Shown: piece by piece, positions 6,600 to 14,037 of the stretch
How positions within the stretch are numbered: the stretch's first letter is position 1
How the letters are laid out: each line of letters starts with the position of its first letter
IMG/VR virus record: IMGVR_UViG_3300042090_001149
Location: 1-22,216 of that record
Length of the DNA stretch: 22,216 nt
Source of the DNA: a virus
Strand: one strand, 5' to 3'
The notes under the pieces: generated by a model
Told to the model about the DNA's origin: nothing
What the model saw: only the letters and a program-made list of their open reading frames with translations
Databases searched by the model: none
Made by a program: the position numbers and the translations under genes

Positions 6600-8449
6600 A
6601 TTTTCGTCAAAAAGTATTCTCAAGAGAAGAAGAGGGCAATCTTGTCCGTCGCATGTTTGAATCGGCTGGCGCGAATATTCTTTACAATAAGTGGAGAAAG
6701 AAAGCCATCCGAGCTTTTGGAATGTATCAGGGAAGTAAGGATTATCATTTTACGCCTAATGAATTGCAAGAATTATGGGGACGCGGTCAATATCCTTATG
6801 TGGTCAATAAGTTAAGGGCTGTCATTAATCAATGTTCTTCTGTTGAGATTATATCCCGTTCAAGATATGCATTTCGTACATTTACAAGCAAAGATGAGAA
6901 TAATCCCACAACTAAATTAGTTACGGGCATGACTCATTTGGGATATGGATATCAGGAAAGAGAAGATACTGCCGAGTATACATCATTGAAGTATCAAGAC
7001 GGATTAATTTGTGGTCTTGGATGGAGCAATATGTTTTCGGATGATGGTTGGATGCGCTACCAATGGGGCTCTCCTCTTAATCAAATATACGATGCCAATG
7101 ATATGAGTCCCTTCTTAACCAATGGAGACTTTCATTTTACTCTTCATTGGATTGGGAAGGAGCAGGCTAAAAGGAAATGGCCTAAGCACGCTAAACAATT
7201 AGATGAATATTTTGGAAAAAGAATCGCCGTTGAATATAGTAGCTATAGTGCTGAATTCTTATCAAATATAAGTCCTTATGTTGGGTCTGCTATGGTCACT
7301 AATGCCATGGGTGGGAAAATTCTTGTTATAGAATGTCAAAGGAAAGTAAATCGTAAGTATTATTATGGGATAGATAGTAAGACAGGTTATGAATTCCAAA
7401 CTTTCAAAGAAGAAGATGCAGAGGGTATGGATCCTGTTGACAATGATATAGGGGAAAAAGAAGGGCATGAAGTTATTAGGACAGTTATATGCGCCGATAT
7501 AGTATTGGATTATGCGCCTTTAGCTCCTCATATCCCTAATCAAAGCTTTAGCTATGTTCCTTATGTTTATTCAAGGAGAAGGTTAGACGGAATTCCCATT
7601 GGACTTGTGGACTCCCTTATTTCCGCTCAAAAACTTTATAACAGGCAGAAGATAGATGAGGATAATAGCCGTAGTGGAATGACTGTTATTGCCAATGAAG
7701 ATTCCTTTAATGGGTCAACTCCTGATCAAGTAAGACATGAGCTTTCTCAAACGAATAAGATACTCCTCGAGCGCAATCAAGGAGACATTAAGATTATTCC
7801 AAATTCCATTCAAGCGGATGCAAATATAAAGGGAATGCAGAGATTAGATCAAGAGTTTGATTATTTAAGCGGCATGTTTGCGGAATCACGTGGGGAGCAA
7901 ACGAATGCTTCCAGTGGTAAGGCCATGGAAACTCGTGTTATTAATAGCACAAAATCACAAAGCGTTTCATTAAGCGGGCTTGTATTAATGAAAAAAAGAG
8001 AAGGTCGCGTCTTCCTAGATATCCTACAAGGAGGAGCATTTGAAGACATTGAAAGCTCCATCATTAATGAAGAGGATAGGGAGGTAATTTATATGAATGT
8101 AGTTCGTACAAGGAATGGTAAGAAGGAAATTATGAATGATATCCGAACTTTGCCCTTGGATGTCTATGTAGAAAATACCCATGATTATGAGTCTGAGTCT
8201 GAGGAGGATATGGCCATTGCTAGGTTCGCCCTTGAAAATCCCCAAGTTCTTCAGTATCCCGAGTTACTTGGTCTTATGAAAGCAAGAAATTCAGGTAAGT
8301 TTATTAAGAAGCTTAAGGGAATTATGGCACCTCCTCAACAAGGTAGTGGTGAATCTTCCCAAGGAAATGGTCAGCAGCCTATGCAGGGACAAGTATCGGG
8401 AGCTCAATCTCCTATGCAACAGATTATAGGGCAACAAGGGAATGTATAA
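6593..8449 (+). CDS. portal protein, P22-like
   Basis: 618 aa, ATG 6593, overlapping terL by 7 nt. The N-terminal region (KAIRAFGMYQGSKDYHFTPN, then GQYPYVVNKLRAVINQ) has the layout of P22-type portals: a Tyr/Trp-rich start, then a 'P-V-N-K-l-r' segment. A region at about residues 340-360 (LVDSLISAQKLYNRQKIDED) matches the helical stem/wing segment of that family. The C-terminus (about 585-618) is Gln/Gly-rich and low-complexity. The protein would form the dodecameric ring through which DNA enters and leaves the head and to which the adaptor binds. Position after TerL and length support the call; P22 gp1 is longer (about 725 aa) because of its C-terminal barrel, which appears short or absent here. 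Confidence 0.88.
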   Translation: MVDFRQKVFSREEEGNLVRRMFESAGANILYNKWRKKAIRAFGMYQGSKDYHFTPNELQELWGRGQYPYVVNKLRAVINQCSSVEIISRSRYAFRTFTSKDENNPTTKLVTGMTHLGYGYQEREDTAEYTSLKYQDGLICGLGWSNMFSDDGWMRYQWGSPLNQIYDANDMSPFLTNGDFHFTLHWIGKEQAKRKWPKHAKQLDEYFGKRIAVEYSSYSAEFLSNISPYVGSAMVTNAMGGKILVIECQRKVNRKYYYGIDSKTGYEFQTFKEEDAEGMDPVDNDIGEKEGHEVIRTVICADIVLDYAPLAPHIPNQSFSYVPYVYSRRRLDGIPIGLVDSLISAQKLYNRQKIDEDNSRSGMTVIANEDSFNGSTPDQVRHELSQTNKILLERNQGDIKIIPNSIQADANIKGMQRLDQEFDYLSGMFAESRGEQTNASSGKAMETRVINSTKSQSVSLSGLVLMKKREGRVFLDILQGGAFEDIESSIINEEDREVIYMNVVRTRNGKKEIMNDIRTLPLDVYVENTHDYESESEEDMAIARFALENPQVLQYPELLGLMKARNSGKFIKKLKGIMAPPQQGSGESSQGNGQQPMQGQVSGAQSPMQQIIGQQGNV

Positions 8450-8795
8450 TTTCGAATTAAAATCTGTTGGCTTTCTAAGGGGTAATGGGGAGGACTTCTC
8501 TATCATTCTTAATGGAAAGTTAGGGGATAAAAAAGAATGTCTTGATCAATTAAGGGATGTTTTGTCTGGTAATTATGATTATTTGGAGGAATTGAGCGTA
8601 ACCAACCAGGATAAATTTTTTATTCATCCGAAAACTCATGAAATATTCATAATCCATGCTCAGGAAGCACAAAATCCACAAACAAAAACGATGAGTTTAT
8701 GCGCTTTATCTCAAGTCCCAAAAGAACACGATTTATATGGAAAGCTTCTGAGAATAGGAAGACTTGAAGATATAAAGAAATTTATCAGAAAATAA
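8442..8795 (+). CDS. hypothetical protein, 117 aa, between portal and phospholipase
   Basis: ATG 8442 overlaps the portal gene by 8 nt and is directly preceded by AAGGGA (8436-8441). The protein is an alpha/beta mix without signal peptide or membrane segment; it begins MYNFELKSVGFLRGNGEDFS and contains two adjacent strand-like pieces around residues 62-76 (FIHPKTHEIFIIHA). No family is recognised. It ends 5 nt before the phospholipase start, so the two are probably translated together. A chaperone or inhibitor of the phospholipase is a possibility from position alone. Confidence 0.6.
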   Translation: MYNFELKSVGFLRGNGEDFSIILNGKLGDKKECLDQLRDVLSGNYDYLEELSVTNQDKFFIHPKTHEIFIIHAQEAQNPQTKTMSLCALSQVPKEHDLYGKLLRIGRLEDIKKFIRK

Positions 8796-8800
8796 ATGCA

Positions 8801-9814
8801 ATGGCTGTTGGCAATTCAGATCGTGACACTCTTTACATTTGCGTTATACAAGGGGGCGGCAATCGTGTTTATGGGTCTTCTCTTTTTGCAAATCTTCTCT
8901 TTGATCAGATGGGAATTGATCAAACTAAGCTATTTAACTATTTTGATGTTATTTCAGGAGCAAGCGCAGGATCATTTTTAGCCGCAGGTATGGCAACGGG
9001 AGTGACCCCCTCTACTGTGGCGAATTTCTTCTTAGATCAGGGTCCATGGATATTTTCAACTTCTTCGGTAACGCCAAGCGTACAAGCGACATGGTCGGAT
9101 GTTTTATTTTCTATTTTATCTGGAACGCCGCCTTATTCAAATTTAGCCCTTGTAACTGCTTTAGGTGAACAATTCGGAAGTAATACCTTAACAACCTTCC
9201 AAACAAATGTATTGATTCCAGCATTTATCCCTACAAACCCAAAAAAGCTCGTAACATTCTCCAACAATACTAATTTACCCTTTACATCAGGTGCCTCCTA
9301 TCAAATAGCCGATGTTTTGTTGGCGGCGGCGGCTCTTCCTATTTATTTGCCATCCGTAACGCTTATTGAGGATAGCAATACTTATCAAGATGGAGGAATA
9401 TGGGCGAACCATCCTTTGCAACTTGCAATCTCTTATGGAAAAAAATTAAAACCCTTTGCCTCGAGAATTGTGGTGCTTTCTCTTGGTAATGGGACGGGAG
9501 ATTATGGATTCGATGGCATTCCTCCTGATCCGCCCCCTTATACTCCTGGAATTTCCGCTACTTTTGAACTCATATCAGATCTTTTGGGGGCTCCCAATAT
9601 AGGCGCAACGTTGTATGCAACATTAGAGGCAAGCATTCCATTGCCCCCAATATTTTATTACGAATATAACTTTGTAGTTGATACGACAATTGTTCCAAAT
9701 TCAACAGATAATACGCAACCAGCTACTTATGAGTATTTAGCGGCCACCGCGGAGAGTATTTTTGAAAGTGACGCTATTAACATACAGCAATGGATTAATC
9801 ATTTTAATGCTTAA
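8801..9814 (+). CDS. patatin-like phospholipase
   Basis: 337 aa, ATG 8801. All parts of the patatin active site are visible: the glycine-rich oxyanion loop QGGGNRVYGS (residues 17-26), the nucleophile elbow GASAG with Ser 55, and the catalytic Asp in DGGIWANHP (Asp 197). Spacing between Ser and Asp is normal for the family. Such enzymes hydrolyse acyl chains from phospholipids or lipids with a Ser-Asp dyad. There is no signal peptide, so it acts in the cytoplasm, is carried in the virion, or leaves on lysis. It sits in the structural module, 5 nt after the preceding gene, so is probably expressed late. Candidate roles are host envelope lysis, release from a eukaryotic vacuole, or exclusion of other phages; none is proven. 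Confidence 0.9.
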   Translation: MAVGNSDRDTLYICVIQGGGNRVYGSSLFANLLFDQMGIDQTKLFNYFDVISGASAGSFLAAGMATGVTPSTVANFFLDQGPWIFSTSSVTPSVQATWSDVLFSILSGTPPYSNLALVTALGEQFGSNTLTTFQTNVLIPAFIPTNPKKLVTFSNNTNLPFTSGASYQIADVLLAAAALPIYLPSVTLIEDSNTYQDGGIWANHPLQLAISYGKKLKPFASRIVVLSLGNGTGDYGFDGIPPDPPPYTPGISATFELISDLLGAPNIGATLYATLEASIPLPPIFYYEYNFVVDTTIVPNSTDNTQPATYEYLAATAESIFESDAINIQQWINHFNA

Positions 9815-9917
9815 AACCGTATGGGGGATTCGAACCCCCACCTCAAGAAATAATAAGCTACAATGGAGGATAGCTTACTGCATATGCTCCTTGGTTCTAC
9901 CATTAAATTAATACGGT
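9815..9917 (-). tRNA. tRNA or tRNA-like gene with extended anticodon arm, Gly-like, antisense to the operon
   Basis: On the minus strand: acceptor ACCGTAT (9911-9917) pairs with ATACGGT (9816-9822); T8-A9; D arm ATTT-AATGGTA-GAAC (9894-9908, one A-C mismatch) with the GG of a normal D loop; T arm GGGGG-TTCGAAT-CCCCC (9823-9839), perfect; variable loop GAGGT (9840-9844). The anticodon stem AAGGA/TTCTT (9888-9892, 9845-9849) closes 38 nt instead of 7. Those 38 nt fold into a second stem, AGTAAGCTAT/GTAGCTTATT, capped by CCTCCATT. A UCC in the cap, and the Gly-type D arm, would suggest tRNA-Gly, but U33 is missing. CCA is not encoded. It may be a functional odd tRNA, a decayed tRNA or a tRNA mimic. 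Confidence 0.55.
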
Positions 9918-9953
9918 TTGGTTTTTACCCTAGAAAGGATAAGTAAAAACCAA
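9918..9953. repeat. 11-bp inverted repeat abutting the tRNA-like gene
   Basis: TTGGTTTTTAC (9918-9928) and GTAAAAACCAA (9943-9953) are perfect reverse complements with a 14-nt loop containing AGAAAGGA. It begins at the base next to the tRNA-like 5' end. On the + strand it belongs to the leader of the large fibre gene and presents a Shine-Dalgarno-like sequence in its loop, although no start codon follows at useful spacing. Function is unknown. Confidence 0.5.
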
Positions 9954-9976
9954 TATTTCTCCGGGGAAAATAAAAA

Positions 9977-10022
9977 AAACCCAAAGAAACAAATTAAACG
10001 ATACAAGTCTTTCTTTGGGTTT
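9977..10022 (-). terminator. 13-bp hairpin, terminator-like on the minus strand, just before the fibre start
   Basis: AAACCCAAAGAAA (9977-9989) and TTTCTTTGGGTTT (10010-10022) pair perfectly around a 20-nt loop. On the minus strand the stem runs into a T tract (complement of 9972-9979), as in an intrinsic terminator, which would stop antisense transcripts before the tRNA-like gene. On the + strand the same hairpin ends 3 nt before the fibre ATG at 10026 and would hide its ribosome-binding region. Which strand matters cannot be decided from sequence. The large loop and low GC make a terminator only moderately likely. Confidence 0.4.
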
Positions 10023-10025
10023 GCA

Positions 10026-13000
10026 ATGACTAAGTTTGTTAGTGATTTTGAGGACTTCTTTGATCCCATTACAGGGGAGAGACACCTTAAATATAAATAC
10101 ATTCTCATGGGGAATAGGGCCAACATTTCCTATGAGAGTCCTGTTTTAAAAGATCTTTGGATTGATCTCGTCGCTTTTGAAGAGAATATTTCACAAATTC
10201 CCTTTATTATTCAGCATCCAAATCCATTCGTTCCCAATGCACAAGCTTTAGATCAATTAGAATCGGGGATTTTAAGGCAAGATGGGGGTGTTATTTCTAT
10301 ACAATCCACTCTTCCTCCTGATCTTCTTGCGCTTCAGGAGAATTATGTCTTTGTAGGTAATAGTGATAATGTGGCCACTGCGGTTCCAACTGTTCTCCTT
10401 CAAAATCTTCCTTCTTTTTTAAGTGCTGATATCACCTCCAACTTTGGTTTTACGAATCTTTACACAGGCGGTATTAATCTAAGCGCATATAATCCAGTTT
10501 GCGCTCCATCTACAACGATGCGCGTTAATACGTGTAATCTTCCTAATCTTTCCCGTGGAAAGATATGGATTGGAACTTATAGGCCCCTTCCTCCAAATAT
10601 ATCTATTTTGCCAGTACCTCCTTATATAACTTGGGACGGTTACCCTTCTTACGACACTTTAAATTGGGATCCCTTGGCTCTTTTAGATAATAGCCAGTGC
10701 GTTCCTGTAGAGGTTGGTCTAAGCACTGGCATGATATTCATGGGGAGTCCTGCTGGACTTCTCCAAGAAACTGGCCTTGATCTAGGGGAAATATTCACGG
10801 GCAATGCAGATGGTCAAATGGTGCCCTTGGAATTGCCCGCAGGTCAAATGTTCATAGGAACTGTAGACGGAATAGACGTCACAGATGTTGTACGGGGACA
10901 GATTTTTATCGGAACGGATGAAGGAATCCAAACGCTTTACGTTCCCTTTAGCAACATTATCGTGGGTAATGATCCTGTTACAAACAACGGTATAGGTCTT
11001 CTTCAAATTGGCCCTAGTCAAATGATGGTTGGCACAGGAGATGGGCCACAAGCTCTTACGCTTGAAGTCAATCAAATACCCATGGGAACGGCAGACGGTA
11101 TTCAATCAACAGGTCTCGCTTATAAAAATATATTTATGGGAGACATTAGCGACAATATTCAGGTAGTTGGTCTTGCTGCGGGCTTAATGTTCATTGGGGA
11201 TTATGGCGATACGGGGCAAATCGAAACAACTGGACTTAATGAAGGTAGTCTTTTCACGGGGAACACATCCAATCAGATTGTGCAGCTAGCTATTGGCATT
11301 AATAACATTCCATTTTGTGATAGCAGTGGCGCAATTATTTCCCAAGGTCTTCCAGCTGGATTTATCTTTATGGGGAAATCCGATGACTCCGGTGAAATCC
11401 AGCAAGTTGGATTGGCTCAAGGTTCCTTATTTGTTGGGAATGATCTTGATGAGATTGTCGTTCTTACGCTTGAAGTCAATCAGATACCTTTTTGTAATGA
11501 CGCAAGCAATATTATCTCTCAAGGGCTAGACGCCTATCAGATTTTTACAGGAAGCCCAGCTGATAATGGTGAGATTATCATTACAACAGTTCTCAATATT
11601 GCTAATTTACCGACGTTGCCAGTGGGAGAGGTTTGGCTCGGCGATGAAGATGGGCGTCCATCTCCCATAGGTCTTGCTCAGGGCTCTACATTTGTGGGGA
11701 ATAGTCTCGGGCAAATAGATAGTCTTTATTTACCTCCTGGAACGCTTATGATTGCTAACGATGTTGGTGATCTTGTGGCTACAAATGCGTTATCTGGGCA
11801 AATTCTTTCAGGTAATCCCGATAACTCAGGAGGGTTCCTTATTATAGATCCTCCCTTTGCGGACAATAATGCGACCTATGTTATTCGTTTGGCGGACGAT
11901 GGTCTTCCTAATGCTCAAGTTCTCTCTGATTTATCCAATGGCATTGCGAACATTGTAGATGGTTATATTGGAACATTTTCTATAACCGCTGGAACGGGCA
12001 TAACAATTACTAACGGTAACAGTGTTGCTGGTAACCCTGTTATAAAAATTTCTGATACTACGGTTGTTGCTGGAACCTATGAATTTGTAAGTGGAACTTG
12101 GAATGCTCAAGGGCAAGCCACTGAACTTGTAGACAATAGTGATGTTATTGCCGATCTGCAGAATGCAACTTATGTATTACGCAATTCAGATGTTTCTTTA
12201 CCTAATGCGCAAATACTTTCCTCTCTCACAAATGGCATCGCAACTGTTAATGACGGTCTTGTTGGTACGGTTAGCATTGTAGGTGGGACAGGAATAACCG
12301 TTACCAATGGTGATGGGATTCTCGGGAATCCTGTTGTCAACATTGCGGATACGGGCGTTACGGCAGGAGTTTATGCTTATGCGACTATCAATGTTAATGC
12401 TCAAGGACAAATTCTGTTAGCTGCAGACAATTCAACAGCTATAGACACTATAAATGCCCGTTTAGATACCGATGAAGGTGATATTTTAACCCTTCAAGGT
12501 CAAGTCGGTCTTTTAGAGGGCACAGTAAGCGGTCTTTCTGCGGATGTTCTGGCAATTGACGCTACACTCTATGATCCGATTCTTGGAATTGCGACCATTG
12601 TAGTGCCTGGTTTGGTCATTTCAGTTGCGGGACTCGGGACAGAAGTTGCTGCACTTAATACGACAGTAAACTTCCCCGCAACAGGTCTTGTAGACCGTAT
12701 GAACTTCCTTACAAGCTCTCTTATTGCGGGCACCATAGCAGCTGAATTCATCGTTAAAACAGCTAACGTTGTGGTTCCTAACGCTCAAGCTCTTGATGTG
12801 TTGGGGGGTGGCATTCTTCAGGCTGATGCATTTGGAACTATCTCTATAGCCACAGGCGTGGGTAGCGTTACTTCTGTAGGAATTTCTTCAGATTATTTGC
12901 TTATATCTGGCTCACCCGTTACGTCTTCTGGAACTATTGACGTTGAATTGCCACCAACAGGCGTGACACCTGGGACATATATTAACCCTAATTACTTAGA

Positions 13001-13376
13001 GGTTAATGAGTTTGGATGTATTTTAAGCGTTGTAGACGGAACGGGAGAAGGAGAATGGCAAGTCGTAGAAGGTGATACAAATTTAGTGGCTGGCCAAGGG
13101 TATTTTGCAGATTCATCCTCTGGCATTATTACTTTTACGTTACCTGCATCTGCCGTTGTAGGTGATACGTTTAAGGTGAGAGGTATGGGACTTGGTGGAT
13201 GGCAGGTGGCTCAGAATTCAGGGCAATTGATTGTTGTTGCTGGTCAAGCCACAACTGCAGGTACGGGTGGGTCTTTACAATCTATTGCTTGGAGTGCGGG
13301 GATAGATATTACGTGCGTTGTGGATAATATTGCATTTATAGGAAATGTAGTAAGTGATAGTGTTAATGTTTCTTAA
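10026..13376 (+). CDS. large repeat-rich tail fibre / adhesin-like virion protein
   Basis: 1116 aa from ATG 10026. The frame is open up to a TTG at 9918, but that stretch overlaps two hairpins and lacks a ribosome-binding site. Order: an N-terminal part (FEDFFDPITGERHLKYKYIL) likely to attach to the particle; about 19 repeats of 18-22 residues of the form [QN]-I-F-x-G-x-x-D-G (10731-11837), fitting a beta-solenoid shaft; two longer repeats of about 100 residues; a possible coiled coil (DTDEGDILTLQGQVGLLEG); and a C-terminal domain (from about 13050) also found in the next gene. Four copies of a PNAQ[AVI]L motif lie near 10230, 11905, 12200 and 12777. The role is probably host binding as a trimer. 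It has no signal peptide. Confidence 0.8.
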   Translation: MTKFVSDFEDFFDPITGERHLKYKYILMGNRANISYESPVLKDLWIDLVAFEENISQIPFIIQHPNPFVPNAQALDQLESGILRQDGGVISIQSTLPPDLLALQENYVFVGNSDNVATAVPTVLLQNLPSFLSADITSNFGFTNLYTGGINLSAYNPVCAPSTTMRVNTCNLPNLSRGKIWIGTYRPLPPNISILPVPPYITWDGYPSYDTLNWDPLALLDNSQCVPVEVGLSTGMIFMGSPAGLLQETGLDLGEIFTGNADGQMVPLELPAGQMFIGTVDGIDVTDVVRGQIFIGTDEGIQTLYVPFSNIIVGNDPVTNNGIGLLQIGPSQMMVGTGDGPQALTLEVNQIPMGTADGIQSTGLAYKNIFMGDISDNIQVVGLAAGLMFIGDYGDTGQIETTGLNEGSLFTGNTSNQIVQLAIGINNIPFCDSSGAIISQGLPAGFIFMGKSDDSGEIQQVGLAQGSLFVGNDLDEIVVLTLEVNQIPFCNDASNIISQGLDAYQIFTGSPADNGEIIITTVLNIANLPTLPVGEVWLGDEDGRPSPIGLAQGSTFVGNSLGQIDSLYLPPGTLMIANDVGDLVATNALSGQILSGNPDNSGGFLIIDPPFADNNATYVIRLADDGLPNAQVLSDLSNGIANIVDGYIGTFSITAGTGITITNGNSVAGNPVIKISDTTVVAGTYEFVSGTWNAQGQATELVDNSDVIADLQNATYVLRNSDVSLPNAQILSSLTNGIATVNDGLVGTVSIVGGTGITVTNGDGILGNPVVNIADTGVTAGVYAYATINVNAQGQILLAADNSTAIDTINARLDTDEGDILTLQGQVGLLEGTVSGLSADVLAIDATLYDPILGIATIVVPGLVISVAGLGTEVAALNTTVNFPATGLVDRMNFLTSSLIAGTIAAEFIVKTANVVVPNAQALDVLGGGILQADAFGTISIATGVGSVTSVGISSDYLLISGSPVTSSGTIDVELPPTGVTPGTYINPNYLEVNEFGCILSVVDGTGEGEWQVVEGDTNLVAGQGYFADSSSGIITFTLPASAVVGDTFKVRGMGLGGWQVAQNSGQLIVVAGQATTAGTGGSLQSIAWSAGIDITCVVDNIAFIGNVVSDSVNVS
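10731..11837 (+). repeat. array of about 19 short protein repeats (18-22 residues) in the fibre
   Basis: Units such as QMFIGTVDGIDVTDVVRG, QIFIGTDEGIQTLYVPFS and QIPMGTADGIQSTGLAYK follow each other with a conserved hydrophobic-Phe/Pro-x-Gly start and an acidic turn. The longest unit (after QIFTGSPADNG) has an insertion of roughly ten residues. The nucleotide sequence has diverged between units, so this is an old, selected protein repeat rather than a recent tandem expansion, apart from close pairs such as the two LEVNQIPFC/LEVNQIPMG units. A beta-solenoid or trimeric beta-helix shaft is inferred. Confidence 0.7.
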
Positions 13377-13377
13377 G

Positions 13378-13408
13378 AAGCACCCCTTACGACGAATAAG
13401 GGACGCTT
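13378..13408 (+). terminator. hairpin in the gap between the two fibre genes (weak terminator or processing site)
   Basis: CCCTTA (13384-13389) and TAAGGG (13397-13402) form a perfect 6-bp stem with a 7-nt loop, extended below a 2x2 internal loop by AAGC/GCTT (13378-13381, 13405-13408). It starts just after the fibre stop codon. There is no T run after it, so full termination is doubtful; it could stabilise the upstream mRNA end or tune expression of the following gene. Confidence 0.4.
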
Positions 13409-13453
13409 TGATAAAGAACCGAAACAATTTAACTTTATATAAGGAATTATTGA

Positions 13454-14026
13454 ATGTCAAGTTTAAGTTCAAGTATTCAAAAAGATAAAGCCGCATTGTT
13501 AACTGGTACCGCGGTATGTTCTATTGGTACTATCCCACTTCTTCCAGCGATAGGAGGAACAGGGAATACATCTTTAACGGCTCATGCACTTTTATTGGGC
13601 CAAGGGACATCTGCGATTACTGCTCTTTCCTTGGGGCTTAATCAAGTTCCCTTAGGTCAATCGAGTGGCGATCCTATTGCTGCGAATATTAATGCTGCAG
13701 TTAACCCCGTTGTAAATCAAAATACAAGCTCTGTAACAATGGCTCCTTTTACAACGTACGAGATTAATAACGGTGCCTCTTTGGTGACTTTAACGATTCC
13801 CACAACGGTTGCTCTTGGCACATGGTTTGAAATTGTAGGACAATCAGCTGGGAGTTGGATTGTTCAGGCATCATCAGGACAAACTATTACGTTGCTGGGT
13901 GTCACATCTGCGGCTGCCGGAACAGTGGCACCTCAAACAGCTGCGGGATATATTAAGATTGAATGCACGACGGCTAATACTGGATTCACTATTATTTCTT
14001 GCACTGGAATTGTCAATATCACATAA
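13454..14026 (+). CDS. short tail-fibre-like protein sharing the C-terminal domain of the large fibre
   Basis: 190 aa, ATG 13454 with AAGGA at 13441-13445. Residues about 29-75 carry a fibre motif of the type GGTGNTSLTAHALLLGQGTS followed by LNQVPLGQSSGDP, the pattern that in many phage fibres precedes a distal domain. Residues about 90-190 (from VTMAPFTTYEI to the end) resemble the last 105 residues of the upstream large fibre: both have a TLP or TIP strand, a GSW/GGW-x-V turn, a GQ-x-I strand and a final strand ending in NI or NV. They are probably paralogous trimerisation or binding domains. No signal peptide. A role as an alternative or accessory fibre is inferred. Confidence 0.72.
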   Translation: MSSLSSSIQKDKAALLTGTAVCSIGTIPLLPAIGGTGNTSLTAHALLLGQGTSAITALSLGLNQVPLGQSSGDPIAANINAAVNPVVNQNTSSVTMAPFTTYEINNGASLVTLTIPTTVALGTWFEIVGQSAGSWIVQASSGQTITLLGVTSAAAGTVAPQTAAGYIKIECTTANTGFTIISCTGIVNIT

Positions 14027-14037
14027 GGGATAAAAAA

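Noticed and set aside
8796-8981. 61-codon ORF starting at ATG 8796 with hydrophobic N-terminus
   Set aside because: It overlaps the start of the phospholipase in another frame. The phospholipase frame carries the complete catalytic motif set, so this is most likely a shadow despite its signal-like look.
9815-9850. Phage attachment site (tRNA 3' end copy)
   Set aside because: The 3' half would fit an attP, but the 5' half of the tRNA is present too and no integrase gene lies in the window. It is kept only as an alternative.
9850-9887. Group I intron in the anticodon loop
   Set aside because: Group I introns are at least about 200 nt with a defined core; the excess here is about 31 nt.
9918-10025. 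N-terminal extension of the large fibre from TTG 9918
   Set aside because: The TTG has no ribosome-binding site, and the extension would be encoded by two perfect hairpins and adjoin the tRNA-like gene. The peptide is Lys/Asn-rich and unlike fibre N-termini.
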